A DNA stretch of 64,000 bases from Cyclobacterium plantarum. Lineage in GTDB: Bacteria > Bacteroidota > Bacteroidia > Cytophagales > Cyclobacteriaceae. The stretch spans positions 1 through 64,000 of the forward strand of contig NZ_JAANYN010000004.1 of the NCBI RefSeq assembly GCF_011290685.1. The letters are read 5' to 3'. The notes under the pieces were generated by a model. It did not search any database. It had not been told where the DNA came from and saw only the letters and a program-made list of their open reading frames with translations. Positions 8,431 to 17,379 of the stretch are shown piece after piece; the first letter of the stretch is position 1; each line of letters opens with the position of its first letter. Both the position numbers and the translations under genes were made by a program.

Positions 8431-8798
8431 CAGGTTTTAAGAATGCATGTTACCAACATCGTTTCATGAATCACCTTGATTCAATATAAAAGATAGCGGC
8501 TTGGTTGTTTATTTGGGAAAGAGTATAATCAGCCTTTCGCTCCAGTCAAAATTTTGGAAGTTCCTGACCTACCCAAGATCCTGGACAAAAAATAAATTTT
8601 TGCCATTGATGGATATACAGGTTTTCCAAGATCCACACATTCTTTATGTGAGAAAGGAACCGTTCAGGCTTGATTTTTGCGCCGAAATAGTTAATTCGAT
8701 CATCGGATTTGGAAGTTGAGAAGATGGTGGGTGCCTTATTCTCCCACCTCAGCTTCCGGAATAAATTTTTATATGAATTTTGCAAAGGATAATAGGAA

Positions 8799-10052
8799 AT
8801 GGCTGATGACAAAATGAATTTTAATGCTACCTGGGCAATGGCAGTCGGAGGTATGGTTGGAGGCGGGATATTTTCAGTTTTGGGTGTTATTATTCAGTCT
8901 GCAGGAGAATGGGCCTGGTTGAGTTTCGTAATTGCAGGTCTTATTGCATTAGTATCCGCCCATAGTTACAACCAACTCTCTATCAAATATGGTGAAGGTG
9001 GTGGTGCGTTCACATTCTTAAGGAAAATCAATCATCAAGGATTTGCAGGTAGTCTCTCCTGGATTTTAATTTTAGGCTACATCTTAACACTTTCTGTGTA
9101 TGCTTTCACTTTTGGACATTATGTGGCGCACATTTTTGAATTAGGTTCCTGGCTGCCCAGAGTATTGGGCGTTGCAATCATTGCCTTACTTACATTTATT
9201 AACTTAAAGGGAGTAAGCAATACTTCGACATTTGAAATCATCACAGTTTATGGCAAATTACTCGTTTTGTTGGGGCTCGCAGTCTATGGATTAGCAGAAT
9301 GGATGCCAGAACAATTAACCAAAGGGGTTAGTCCAAAACCTTGGCACGCAGCTATTATGGGAGCAGGTACGATTTTTATGGCTTATGAGGGTTTTCAGCT
9401 TTTATCCTATGATTATAATGATTTAAAAAATCCGGACAAAACACTCCCCAAAGCTACTATATGGTCAGTTCTAACAGTAATTTTCATTTACGTATTAGTA
9501 ACCCTCGGAACCACCATGATTGTGGGTGCAGATACAATCATTGAAAAAAAGGAAGTCGCACTATCCATCGCCGGAAAAATGGCTATGGGGACGATTGGAC
9601 TCGTCATTGTTACCATCGCTGCAGCATTTTCAACAGGTTCAGCAATAAATGCTACGTTATTCTCAACAGCAAGATTAATGGAAAATGTAGCTGAGAAAAA
9701 AGATTTGCCACACTTATTTGTTAAGGAGAATGACGAAAACATTCCTTACTATGCCATACTCATAATAGCAGCATTGGCCTCAGCCCTCGCTATCATTGGA
9801 AGTCTTAGTAGTTTGGTTGATGCAGCAAGTATTATTTTTCTGTTCACATTTGGAACCGTGAATTTCATTGCTTTTCATCAACAAGCCAAATATAAATGGA
9901 TTTGTTTCACAGGGTCAATACTTTGCGGGCTTGCAATTGTAGCGGATATTATTGAGAAAATTGAAAAAATTCCTTTTTCTTTAATAGGGCTAATAGTAAT
10001 TTCTGTTTCTTTATTTGTATTCAGGCCTTATATTTTGAAGAAGATTAAGTAA
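8799..10052 (+). CDS. APC-superfamily amino acid permease
   Basis: A 417-residue integral membrane protein with about twelve hydrophobic segments. The first helix has the glycine-rich APC motif AVGGMVGGGIFSVLG, which forms the substrate site in this superfamily; the sixth has GAGTIFMAYEGFQLLSYDYNDL with the usual DLKNPDKTLPKA loop. It should move an amino acid or amine across the inner membrane by proton coupling or exchange; specificity cannot be read. It stands alone between the remnant-rich stretch and the tail tube relic, on the plus strand. Confidence 0.88.
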   Translation: MADDKMNFNATWAMAVGGMVGGGIFSVLGVIIQSAGEWAWLSFVIAGLIALVSAHSYNQLSIKYGEGGGAFTFLRKINHQGFAGSLSWILILGYILTLSVYAFTFGHYVAHIFELGSWLPRVLGVAIIALLTFINLKGVSNTSTFEIITVYGKLLVLLGLAVYGLAEWMPEQLTKGVSPKPWHAAIMGAGTIFMAYEGFQLLSYDYNDLKNPDKTLPKATIWSVLTVIFIYVLVTLGTTMIVGADTIIEKKEVALSIAGKMAMGTIGLVIVTIAAAFSTGSAINATLFSTARLMENVAEKKDLPHLFVKENDENIPYYAILIIAALASALAIIGSLSSLVDAASIIFLFTFGTVNFIAFHQQAKYKWICFTGSILCGLAIVADIIEKIEKIPFSLIGLIVISVSLFVFRPYILKKIK

Positions 10053-10133
10053 GGGTTTATGGCAGGTTGCATAGGAAAAGAGAGACACTAAATCCAACAG
10101 TTAGATAACCTTGTAATCTTAAATTCTGCGATC

Positions 10134-10579
10134 ATGTCAGAAGAAACCCAGGATAATGAATGGCCAGAACCTAAATTTAACTTTACCGTTACATTCGATG
10201 CTCAGGAAAATATAGCGGTGTTTCAAGAAATTGCCTGCTTAGATATGGAAAATCAACGGATGGAATTTCGATCCCGGCAATTTTCAATGATCAAAATGCC
10301 TGGAAGAGTAGGGTACGGGGCGGTAACGCTCAAAAAGGGCGTTCTTCGTAAGGATAATGATTTCTTTACCTGGTTTGATGCCATAAAAATGAATACAATC
10401 AAGCTAGAAACGGTAGTCATTCAATTGATAGATGAGCAAGGTAGCCCAACCATGACCTGGCGTCTGCTGGATGTAGGCCCACAAAAATTGCTGGTAATGA
10501 TTTAAAATCCGATGGAAATGAGGTTTCGGTAGAAACTTTGGAGTTGGCGCATGAAGGAATTACGATTGTAAATAAATAG
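10134..10579 (+). pseudogene. contractile tail tube protein (T4 gp19-like), frameshifted
   Basis: The product belongs to the phage/eCIS tail tube family (PF06841 type): FTVTFDAQENIAVFQEIACL, then MPGRVGYGAVTLKKGVLRKD, the FTWFDAI turn and PTMTWRLLDV. The frame as sequenced stops at 10505 after 123 residues. The +1 frame right behind continues with the missing family ending: PTKIAGNDLKSDGNEV, then ETLELAHEGITIVNK-stop at 10579. Restoring one base near 10475 (GTA-TGG-CCC) rejoins the frames into about 148 residues with the usual WPTKI motif. So this is a single-base deletion or a sequencing error. No baseplate, spike or ATPase gene is adjacent; the only partner in view is the sheath gene at 24819. 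Confidence 0.8.
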
Positions 10580-10859
10580 CAACCTTTACTTGCTATAGTC
10601 TTGCCAGGTTTGTTCTATCAATGGGAGCCAACTAATAAATGAAACGCAGGAAAGAACAATGGCGGTAGTTGCAATTGCTTCGATCTTTACCCATTCGGAT
10701 GTTCGAAATTTTGAGGTGAAAGGATTTGCATTCATCTATTCCACCTTCCGGTCCCTAAATGGCATTTGAAATCCGTGAAAATGATCGGTTTTCACAACCC
10801 TCCGGCTTAACTTTACGTCAAATACCTGCATTGTTTTTTAAAACATCCATATTTGAACT

Positions 10860-11450
10860 ATGAAAAAAATATTAATTCCCATTGGAATCATTCTCCTGAT
10901 TGGCATATTTGTGTACAGCAAAGCTGTAGGCGTGTACAATACCTTTGTGCAAACCGAAGAAACCGTCAACGGCCAATGGGCTGAAGTGGAAACCCAATAC
11001 CAGCGCCGGGCCGACCTGATCCCCAATTTGGTGAATACAGTAAAGGGTTATGCCGATTTTGAACAAGAAACCCTGACAGGAGTAATCGAAGCGAGGGCAA
11101 AGGCAACTTCCATCAATTTGCAGGCAGATGACCTTACCCCTGAAAATATCGCACGATTCCAGGAAGCACAAGACCAACTGAGCGGATCGCTCAGCAGACT
11201 GCTTGTGGCAGTGGAAAGATATCCTGACCTGAAAGCCAATCAGAATTTTCTGGAATTGCAAGCGCAACTCGAAGGCACGGAAAACAGGATTGCTGTAGCT
11301 AGAAGAAACTTCAACCAATCTGTTCAGGGCTACAATGCCAATCTCAGAACCTTTCCTAATAATGTTTTTGCCGGTTGGTACGGATTTGAGACCAAGGGCT
11401 ATTTCGAAGCCGCAGCAGGTGCTGAAAATGCCCCAACGGTAGAATTTTAA
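10860..11450 (+). CDS. LemA family protein
   Basis: A 196-residue protein with one N-terminal membrane helix (ILIPIGIILLIGIFVYS) and a helical periplasmic or extracellular bundle, as in LemA. Family signatures are VYNTFVQTEETVNGQWAEVETQYQRRADLIPNLVNTVKGYADFEQ and the C-terminal NNVFAGWYGFETKGYFEA. The function of LemA is not settled; it is regularly encoded with TPM-domain proteins, exactly as here, where two TPM genes follow after 11 and 6 nt. The three genes almost surely form one operon. The 280 bp upstream show no gene. Confidence 0.93.
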   Translation: MKKILIPIGIILLIGIFVYSKAVGVYNTFVQTEETVNGQWAEVETQYQRRADLIPNLVNTVKGYADFEQETLTGVIEARAKATSINLQADDLTPENIARFQEAQDQLSGSLSRLLVAVERYPDLKANQNFLELQAQLEGTENRIAVARRNFNQSVQGYNANLRTFPNNVFAGWYGFETKGYFEAAAGAENAPTVEF

Positions 11451-11461
11451 ATAAAAATCTC

Positions 11462-11896
11462 ATGGCCGAAAAATTATTCAGTACTGCAGACCGGGCCATA
11501 ATTACGGAGGCTATCCGGAATGCAGAAAAGGAAACTTCCGGAGAAATCCAGGTGCACATCGAAAGCCATTGCAAAGGAGATGTACTCGACCGGGCGGCAC
11601 AGGTGTTTGAAAAACTCAAGATGCACAAAACCAAGTACCGCAACGCAGTGCTTTTCTATCTTGCTGCAGAAGACCATAAATTTGCCATCCTGGGAGATGC
11701 CGGCATAAATCAGGTGGTTCCTGAACATTTCTGGGAAAATATCAAGGAGGAAATGGTGATTCATTTCAAAAACCGGGCATTTACCGAGGGGCTTAGAAAA
11801 GGCATAGAAATGTCCGGCCAGCAGCTTCAGCAACATTTTCCTTACGACCAAAAAGGAGACATCAACGAACTACCCAACGATATATCCTTCGAATAG
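11462..11896 (+). CDS. TPM (DUF477) domain protein, soluble
   Basis: A 144-residue single TPM domain without signal peptide or membrane helix. The N-terminal helix and strand ITEAIRNAEKETSGEIQVHIES and the AVLFYLAAEDHKFAILGDAGI segment are typical of the family. TPM domains occur in the plant TLP18.3 photosystem repair protein and in many bacterial membrane proteins; the bacterial function is unknown. It lies between lemA and a larger exported TPM protein and is probably made together with them. Confidence 0.88.
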   Translation: MAEKLFSTADRAIITEAIRNAEKETSGEIQVHIESHCKGDVLDRAAQVFEKLKMHKTKYRNAVLFYLAAEDHKFAILGDAGINQVVPEHFWENIKEEMVIHFKNRAFTEGLRKGIEMSGQQLQQHFPYDQKGDINELPNDISFE

Positions 11897-11902
11897 AACA
11901 TT

Positions 11903-12703
11903 ATGATCAAAAGACAGCTTTTCACTTTATTACTTTTAGCATCCCTTTCACTTTCCGGCTGGGCGCAGGGAGATTTTCCCGAAAAACCAAACCCTCCCCG
12001 CCTGGTAAATGATTTTTCGGAAACCCTTTCAGACCAGGAGGTGAGGCAGCTGGAAAGTAAGCTTTTGGCCTACAATGACAGCACCTCTTCGCAGGTCAGT
12101 ATCGTAATGATCAATTCCGTAGGGCCCTATGCGATCAGTGATTATGCGTTTCAATTGGGAGACAAATGGGGGATAGGCAGAAAAGACAAGGACAATGGCA
12201 TCCTGATCCTTGCGGCCATGAAAGACAGGAAAGTGTTTATTGCAACTGGATATGGCATGGAAGGAGCGATTCCGGATGCCCTGGCCAAGCGGATAGTCGA
12301 ACAGCTTATTGTGCCCAACTTCCGGAAGGAAGACTACTTTACAGGCCTGGACCAGGCCACGGACATGATCTTTAAGCTGGCTTCAGGTGAGTATGATGCC
12401 GAGCAGTTAAGCTCATCAGACCGGCCAGGGGGCCTGTTGCCATTTTTATTGATTTTCGCCATCGGCTTTGTGATTTTGAGCCTGATCAAAAACCGAAAAG
12501 ACAACAACAACCACATGGGTGGAAAACGTGGTGGTGTGGATTTCTTCACTACCATGATGCTTGCCAGTATGCTTGGAGGCAACCGCGGTAAGTTTGGCGA
12601 CTTCTCCTCAGGAAGCGGCGGCTTTGGCGGCGGTGGAGGAGGATCCTTCGGTGGATTCGGAGGCGGTAGCTTTGGCGGTGGAGGTGCAGGCGGAAGCTGG
12701 TAG
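11903..12703 (+). CDS. TPM (DUF477) domain membrane protein with glycine-rich tail
   Basis: A 266-residue exported protein: Sec signal peptide ending GWAQ near residue 22, a TPM domain (LVNDFSETLSDQEVRQLESKL, then SQVSIVMINSVGPYAISDYA and GIGRKDKDNGILILAAMKDRKVFIATGYG), one membrane helix (LPFLLIFAIGFVILSLI) and a tail of repeated GGF/GGS units ending GGSW. This is the YgcG-like type. The TPM domain would sit in the periplasm and the Gly-rich tail in the cytoplasm. It ends the LemA cluster. The role is unknown. Confidence 0.9.
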   Translation: MIKRQLFTLLLLASLSLSGWAQGDFPEKPNPPRLVNDFSETLSDQEVRQLESKLLAYNDSTSSQVSIVMINSVGPYAISDYAFQLGDKWGIGRKDKDNGILILAAMKDRKVFIATGYGMEGAIPDALAKRIVEQLIVPNFRKEDYFTGLDQATDMIFKLASGEYDAEQLSSSDRPGGLLPFLLIFAIGFVILSLIKNRKDNNNHMGGKRGGVDFFTTMMLASMLGGNRGKFGDFSSGSGGFGGGGGGSFGGFGGGSFGGGGAGGSW

Positions 12704-12843
12704 CTTTTGCAACATCACTCAGCTGGATTTTATTGCCCAGTTTTCAAATAGCTATACGGTAAAATGTGATAATCCCTTTGATATATTCTTCTGACTAGGG
12801 TTAGGTACCTATCCATAAATTTCCCCATCTACTTAGGAAAGGA

Positions 12844-12975
12844 TTAGCAACCTGAATTCGTACGAACTTTTTTAGAACTCAGTTCCCGGTTTGGATCATC
12901 CTTAACAACAACAACCGGTCCTTTCCTGCAAAATCAGATCAGCTTCCTGATTATCAACAGGAATCACCTTGAAAA
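12844..12975 (-). pseudogene. frameshifted C-terminal gene remnant
   Basis: In the 350-bp gap after the TPM gene the minus strand reads KVIPVDNQEADLILQ and then, after a one-base shift, GPVVVVKDDPNRELSSKK ending VRTNSGC-stop. Two joined protein-like segments in neighbouring frames suggest a decayed 3' end. Family unknown. Its upstream part is cut off by the promoter of the next operon. Confidence 0.25.
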
Positions 12976-12990
12976 AAATACAATAAAAAA

Positions 12991-13025
12991 TTGCGAAACT
13001 GAATAGTTGCGTATATATTTGCAAC
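12991..13025 (+). promoter_or_regulatory. promoter with overlapping GTTGC/GCAAC operator
   Basis: A Bacteroidota-type promoter is visible: TTG at 12991-12993 and TATATTTG at 13014-13021 (consensus TAnnTTTG), 20 bases apart. The -7 box lies within a perfect interrupted palindrome, GTTGC (13006-13010) and GCAAC (13021-13025), the sort of site a dimeric winged-helix repressor binds. The ArsR-family gene two positions downstream in the operon is the natural candidate, which would make the operon autoregulated. Confidence 0.6.
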
Positions 13026-13057
13026 CATGTAGTTTCAAGATTCATTTAACAATTTTC

Positions 13058-13624
13058 ATGAGGAAATTAAAATTACAAGTGCAGCTAACCGTTGACGGAT
13101 TTATTTCAGGAGAGAAGGGAGAAATGGATTGGATGACAATAAATTGGTCTGATGACTTAAAAAGCTATGTCGACGGATTGTTACAACCTGTTGATGCCAT
13201 TTTACTTGGCAGGCATTTAGCAGAGGGTTTTATTCCTCATTGGGAAGCCGTTGCTAATGACCAGGAGAACCCTGAGCGGGAAGCAGGGATTAAGTTTTCG
13301 GAAACACATAAAATTGTCTTCAGCAAAACATTGACAAAATCTAAATGGGAAAACACAGTCGTAGAGAATGGGGATTTTGTGGAAGCGATTAAGGCACTTA
13401 AACAGCAAGCCGGCAATGAAATGATTGTATATGGCGGGGGCAAATTCGTTTCATTTTTGATCAAAGAAAAATTGATTGATGAAATGTATTTATTCGTAAA
13501 TCCGGCGATCATTGGCAAAGGGATGTCAATTTTCAAGGAAGCAGAAGCAAGGCAAAAGTTGAATTTGCTCGCTTCCCGGCAATTTGCCTGTGGAATAGTT
13601 GTCCTGGTATATCAGACCGGTTAA
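13058..13624 (+). CDS. dihydrofolate reductase family (RibD C-terminal-like) protein
   Basis: A 188-residue protein with the DHFR/RibD-C fold: [23 protein letters not shown] at the N-terminus, the [14 protein letters not shown] segment, and the nucleotide-binding [36 protein letters not shown]. It likely binds NADPH and reduces a small substrate. The ATG at 13058 is preferred over a TTG at 13007, which would lie inside the operator and add a non-family extension. It leads an operon with an ArsR regulator, an SRPBCC protein and probably a DoxX protein, a common grouping in this phylum whose purpose is unclear. Confidence 0.85.
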   Translation: MRKLKLQVQLTVDGFISGEKGEMDWMTINWSDDLKSYVDGLLQPVDAILLGRHLAEGFIPHWEAVANDQENPEREAGIKFSETHKIVFSKTLTKSKWENTVVENGDFVEAIKALKQQAGNEMIVYGGGKFVSFLIKEKLIDEMYLFVNPAIIGKGMSIFKEAEARQKLNLLASRQFACGIVVLVYQTG

Positions 13625-13626
13625 TC

Positions 13627-13947
13627 ATGCGAAGAGATGTGTTTCAAGCGATAGCGGACCCAACACGCCGGGCAATAATCATGCTTTTGACAGTGGGTGC
13701 TTTGACTCCCAATGCGATAGCAGAACATTTTGACAGCAGCAGACAGGCAGTTTCAAAACATTTAAGAATCCTTGCCGAATGTGATATTGTTAGGCAGGAG
13801 CAACAAGGCAGGGAAATTCATTATCACCTCAATGTCGAAAAAATGGCAGCAGTAGAAGACTGGCTTAAGCAATTCAAGCAATTGATTGGCCAAAGATTCA
13901 ACCAGCTGGATGAGGTGTTGGAGCAAATAAAATTAAAGAAAAAATGA
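13627..13947 (+). CDS. ArsR-family winged-helix transcriptional regulator
   Basis: A 106-residue repressor of the ArsR superfamily: [20 protein letters not shown], then [21 protein letters not shown] as the recognition helix region and [21 protein letters not shown] as the wing. It has no cysteine cluster of the metal-sensing ArsR/SmtB type, so it belongs to the non-metal subgroup that travels with SRPBCC (AHSA1) proteins. It starts 2 nt after the DHFR-like gene, and its stop overlaps the next start (ATGA). The palindrome at 13006-13025 is its likely binding site. Confidence 0.9.
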   Translation: MRRDVFQAIADPTRRAIIMLLTVGALTPNAIAEHFDSSRQAVSKHLRILAECDIVRQEQQGREIHYHLNVEKMAAVEDWLKQFKQLIGQRFNQLDEVLEQIKLKKK

Positions 13948-14453
13948 GCAAATCGATTTTATTCAATTTCGAGGTTGACAAACCAAATCAACAGATCCAT
14001 GTCACAAGATCATTCCATGCACCTGTCGATCTGGTTTGGTCCGCCTGGACGAAAGCAGAAATTCTTGACCAATGGTGGGCACCCAAGCCATGGATTGCCA
14101 AAACGAAATCTATGGATTTTAAAGAGGGGGGGCATTGGCTTTATGCAATGGTAAGCCCGGAAAATGAAGAACACTGGGGGAGAGTCGATTACCTCAGTAT
14201 TGAACATCAAAAATCATTTTCTGCTTTCGATGGTTTTTGTGATTCAGCAGGTAAAATAGATACGACGCTTCCACGAAATAAATGGGAAAATAATTTTGAG
14301 CAATATGGCGAACAGACCCTTGTCAATATTCGGTTGACATTCGATTCTTTGGAGGACCTTGAAAAAATAATTGAAATGGGTTTCAAAGAAGGTTTCACGG
14401 CTGGTCTCCAAAATTTAGACCAGTATATTGCCTCTCAAATCAGCTTACGCTAA
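13944..14453 (+). CDS. SRPBCC (AHSA1-type) domain protein
   Basis: A 169-residue START-like ligand-binding protein. The family pattern is clear: [30 protein letters not shown], then [17 protein letters not shown] and [36 protein letters not shown]. Such proteins hold hydrophobic ligands in a deep cavity; the ligand here is unknown. Its start overlaps the ArsR stop by four bases, so the two are translationally coupled, which is the classical ArsR-AHSA1 arrangement. Confidence 0.9.
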   Translation: MSKSILFNFEVDKPNQQIHVTRSFHAPVDLVWSAWTKAEILDQWWAPKPWIAKTKSMDFKEGGHWLYAMVSPENEEHWGRVDYLSIEHQKSFSAFDGFCDSAGKIDTTLPRNKWENNFEQYGEQTLVNIRLTFDSLEDLEKIIEMGFKEGFTAGLQNLDQYIASQISLR

Positions 14454-14572
14454 AAATTATACAAATAAACCCTAAAAAAAGATGAAATCGAGCATGTCGC
14501 AAGCGACACACGGAGGAATGATTATCCAACATGCGAGATTCCATGTGGCAACTTAGAGAAAATTACAAACAC

Positions 14573-14950
14573 ATGAAACAAAAAGCGTACAATGTAATTG
14601 CTATCCTCTTTGGACTATTATTAATGAACGGAGGATTGAACAAATTTTTCAATTATGTGCCGGTGCCTGAAGGCTTGCCAGAAGCCCTGGTCAAAGATAA
14701 TTTGGCCCTTATAGAAATCGAATGGCTAATGCCGCTGATAGGATTTGCAGAGGTTTTGGGAGGACTCCTAATTTTCTTCCCAAAAACAAGAGCGTTGGGA
14801 GCTTTGGTGGTATTTCCGGTAATGGTGGGTATCCTGCTTACGCACATTTTTGTGGCACCAGAAGGGCTTGTAATAGCACTAATAATTTGGGCAATTCTTC
14901 TTTGGATAATATTTGAAAACCGGAGCAAATACCTCAATTTATTAAAGTAA
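14573..14950 (+). CDS. DoxX-like membrane protein
   Basis: A 125-residue protein with four hydrophobic segments and the DoxX-type motif NVIAILFGLLLMNGGLNKFFN, then PLIGFAEVLGGLLIFFPKTRALGALVVFPVMVGILLTHI. Family members are linked to quinone or redox processes and sometimes to resistance. The ATG at 14573 is chosen because the first helix begins directly after it; an upstream frame to 14531 adds a non-hydrophobic extension. It lies 119 nt after the SRPBCC gene and may belong to the same transcript. Confidence 0.82.
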   Translation: MKQKAYNVIAILFGLLLMNGGLNKFFNYVPVPEGLPEALVKDNLALIEIEWLMPLIGFAEVLGGLLIFFPKTRALGALVVFPVMVGILLTHIFVAPEGLVIALIIWAILLWIIFENRSKYLNLLK

Positions 14951-15163
14951 ATTTTCTTTTTCACCATTGTATATTAAATAATTGATTTAAAAAATGTAAT
15001 TTAATCAACATAATCCTTTTGAAATTCCCTATTTTGGTCATGCGTACCTATTGGAAGACTGATTGTTTACAATAAATATCCATAGACACCAAAGTTGACC
15101 TATCCAAGGGAATCAGCATGCTGGGCTAAAACAGATAAAATTCAGATAATAAACTTTTATAAA

Positions 15164-16219
15164 ATGATTTTGCGAAAAAAAATCCTTTACTTCTCTCTGA
15201 CCTTGCTGGCCAGCTTTGGATTTATTCCTGAATCCCAAACCTGTACCCGTGTGGTGTACAAGGGTCCCAACAACACCGTTCTCACGGGAAGGACCATGGA
15301 TTTTTCTTTGGAAATTCCGGCCAATCAGTGGATTTTTCCCCGTGGCATGAAGCGGAGTGGGGAAGTGGGTAAAAACTCCATCGAATGGGTGTCCAAATAC
15401 GGCAGCCTTGCGGTTAGTTCCTGGGACATTTCCACCACCGATGGCATGAACGAGAAGGGACTTGTGGCCAATATGCTCTGGCTGGTGGAGTCTACTTATC
15501 CTACCTTCAATAAGGAAGGAGACACAAAGGGACTGGCCATTTCCCTTTGGGCACAGTATGTTTTAGATAACTTCGCTACTGTAGCAGAGGCTGTAGCAGA
15601 AATGAGGGATGCCGACTTTGCCATCGTTTCGGATTTTATTCCGGGCACGGATAAATTCACTACAGTACACCTGTCTATTTCCGATGCCACAGGCGACAGT
15701 GCCATATTGGAATACATTGCGGGAAAACTGGTCATCCACCATGATGCTTCCTATCAGCTAATGACCAATGATCCTCCCTACGAGCAGCAAATGGCCATTG
15801 GCAAGTATTGGGAAAACATTCCAGGCAAGACGTTTTTGCCGGGATCGGTGACTTCCTCCGACCGTTTTGTTCGTGCCTCGTTCTTTCTCAATTCAATCCC
15901 TCAGACGGATAATACCCGCGTAGCGGTGGCCAGTGTTTTTAGTGTAATCCGGAACGTTTCTGTACCTTATGGTTTTGAAATAGAGGGTTATCCGAATCTG
16001 TCCACTACACGCTGGCGGATGGTAGCCGATCAGAAAAACCTGGTCTACTATTTCGAAACAGCCTTGACGCCAAATGCCTTTTGGGTGGATCTGAAAAAAA
16101 TCGATTTCAGCGAAAAGGCTCCGGTACGCAAACTGGATTTATCCAATAACCAGACCTACTCGGGAGAGACTTCAGATTACTTTAAAAAATCAGCACCTTT
16201 CCGCTTTATCGGATTGTAA
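15164..16219 (+). CDS. linear amide C-N hydrolase, choloylglycine hydrolase (Ntn) family, secreted
   Basis: An Ntn-hydrolase precursor. The signal peptide ends just before Cys27 (PESQT-CTRVVYKG), so signal cleavage would expose the N-terminal cysteine nucleophile. The GRTMDF motif with the family's Arg and Asp follows, and WDISTTDGMNEKGLVANMLWL, then AISLWAQYVLDNFATVAEAV and a central Asn-containing LMTNDPPYEQQ match penicillin V acylase and bile salt hydrolases. It should cleave amide bonds of N-acyl compounds in the periplasm; acyl-homoserine lactones or penicillins are possible substrates. The start at 15164 fits the signal peptide, unlike a frame-extending codon at 15095. Confidence 0.9.
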   Translation: MILRKKILYFSLTLLASFGFIPESQTCTRVVYKGPNNTVLTGRTMDFSLEIPANQWIFPRGMKRSGEVGKNSIEWVSKYGSLAVSSWDISTTDGMNEKGLVANMLWLVESTYPTFNKEGDTKGLAISLWAQYVLDNFATVAEAVAEMRDADFAIVSDFIPGTDKFTTVHLSISDATGDSAILEYIAGKLVIHHDASYQLMTNDPPYEQQMAIGKYWENIPGKTFLPGSVTSSDRFVRASFFLNSIPQTDNTRVAVASVFSVIRNVSVPYGFEIEGYPNLSTTRWRMVADQKNLVYYFETALTPNAFWVDLKKIDFSEKAPVRKLDLSNNQTYSGETSDYFKKSAPFRFIGL

Positions 16220-16526
16220 CAGTGCCAGGCAATCTAATTTTCTGTTTACCACATTGGGCACTTGGTTTTTTGTTACCCAACCCGGTCCCGATTTAGGTTC
16301 AGCTGTAATATTTCAGCGTGAATCCCTTTTGTAAACTTTTCAACTGTACGGTTAAAAATATCAAATTAAATGCCGCAATATACCTGAAGTATAAATCTAT
16401 AATAGGCTATCCCAATATGGTTTTTGGAATGTGATTTGCACTAATTGTTACCGAAAGCCCAAGAGATGGTGCTTAAAACAATTCATTTTACATTGTTTTA
16501 AATAAGAACAAAAAAACTTAGCAAAC
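16220..16526. other. intergenic stretch without a gene
   Basis: About 300 bases with many stops in all frames. AGTGCC and GGGCACT (around 16220-16260) could pair over a long loop ahead of TTGGTTTTTTG and may act as a weak terminator for the Ntn hydrolase gene. I see nothing else. Confidence 0.3.
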
Positions 16527-17027
16527 ATGTCAAGCCCGGAACACAAAAAATTAATTTGGGACCTTATCAAAGATATAAAAGTAGGTATGCTCGTCACACA
16601 AGACGAAAATGAAGACGGAGTTATGCGGGCTCGTCCAATGAGTCTCGTACAGGATGCGTATGACGGGAGCTTATTTTTTTATACACCGAAAAGTGATGCC
16701 AAAGCCTTTGAAATTGAGCAGGACAGGGATATCTGTCTGACCTTTAGCAACCCGAAAGACAATGTATATGTTTCCCTTTCTGGTAAAGCCAAAATTTCTG
16801 AAGATCAGAATTTAATCGATCGGTATTGGAATCCATGGGTAGCTGCCTGGTTTAAAAACGGGAAAAAAGACCCCGACCTGGGAATGCTTGTGGTAAAAAT
16901 TAACAAAGGCGAGCACTGGGATTCAAAAAACAACAAGCTGGTCCAGCTTTTTGAGATTGCCAAATCAAGCCTGATAAAGTCGGAAACCCCCAATTTGGGT
17001 GAGAATGAAAAATTTGGAACGGAATAG
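16527..17027 (+). CDS. pyridoxamine 5'-phosphate oxidase-like (general stress protein 26 type) protein
   Basis: A 166-residue flavin-reductase-like split barrel. The pattern DIKVGMLVTQDENEDGVMRARPM, then GSLFFYTPKSDAKAFEIEQDRDICLTFSNPKDNVYVSLSGKAKI is typical of the general stress protein 26 group of PNPOx-like proteins, which bind FMN or F420. The protein is cytoplasmic. It is followed by a clear terminator at 17052 and appears monocistronic. Confidence 0.87.
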   Translation: MSSPEHKKLIWDLIKDIKVGMLVTQDENEDGVMRARPMSLVQDAYDGSLFFYTPKSDAKAFEIEQDRDICLTFSNPKDNVYVSLSGKAKISEDQNLIDRYWNPWVAAWFKNGKKDPDLGMLVVKINKGEHWDSKNNKLVQLFEIAKSSLIKSETPNLGENEKFGTE

Positions 17028-17051
17028 CAATAGGATACTTACAGGTATAAC

Positions 17052-17085
17052 AAAGCCTTTGGAATGATTTCCTGAGGCTTTTTTG
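17052..17085 (+). terminator. rho-independent terminator
   Basis: AAAGCCT (17052-17058) and AGGCTTT (17075-17081) form a 7-bp stem over a 16-nt loop and lead into a run of T. It ends the PNPOx-like gene. The rest of the gap up to 17379 shows no gene. Confidence 0.65.
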
Positions 17086-17379
17086 TTCCACAAAAGCGGT
17101 ATTGGAAATTTTCTGCCCTATGAGGGTAAATGATCAATTTTTTTATCCATTCTTTCAATCCTGTATAATACCGTCCATTCATATTTTGAATATTACCGGC
17201 CGTTGGTTACTTTCAACCGGGTGTAACCTTAATGGTTTTTTTACAAAAAAATTACGCTTCATCCTTGGTAGGATTTGTTGACTCTGGCGTATTATTTATT
17301 GGGGTGCACATTGGTGAGGACTTCCTTAGCCAAGAACACTGAAACACGATTTAAATACCAACGAAATTACTTTTACCTC

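Noticed and set aside
8501-8812. Overlapping short frames on both strands before the APC permease
   Set aside because: Neither has a good start or a recognised family. One minus frame faintly recalls an acyl-CoA ligase C-terminus (SKSDDRINYFGAKIKPE), but this is too weak to call.
10460-10579. Programmed frameshift in the tail tube gene
   Set aside because: There is no slippery heptamer or downstream structure of a known type at the joint, and tube proteins are not known to be made this way; a one-base deletion or sequence error is simpler.
12600-12703. GGN-rich direct repeats at the end of the TPM gene
   Set aside because: They encode the glycine-rich tail usual for this protein type and are not a DNA repeat element.
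13083-13098. Second copy of the cydA palindrome half (CTAACCGTTGACGG) in the DHFR-like gene
   Set aside because: It is a coding segment for the conserved LTVDG motif and lacks the second arm.
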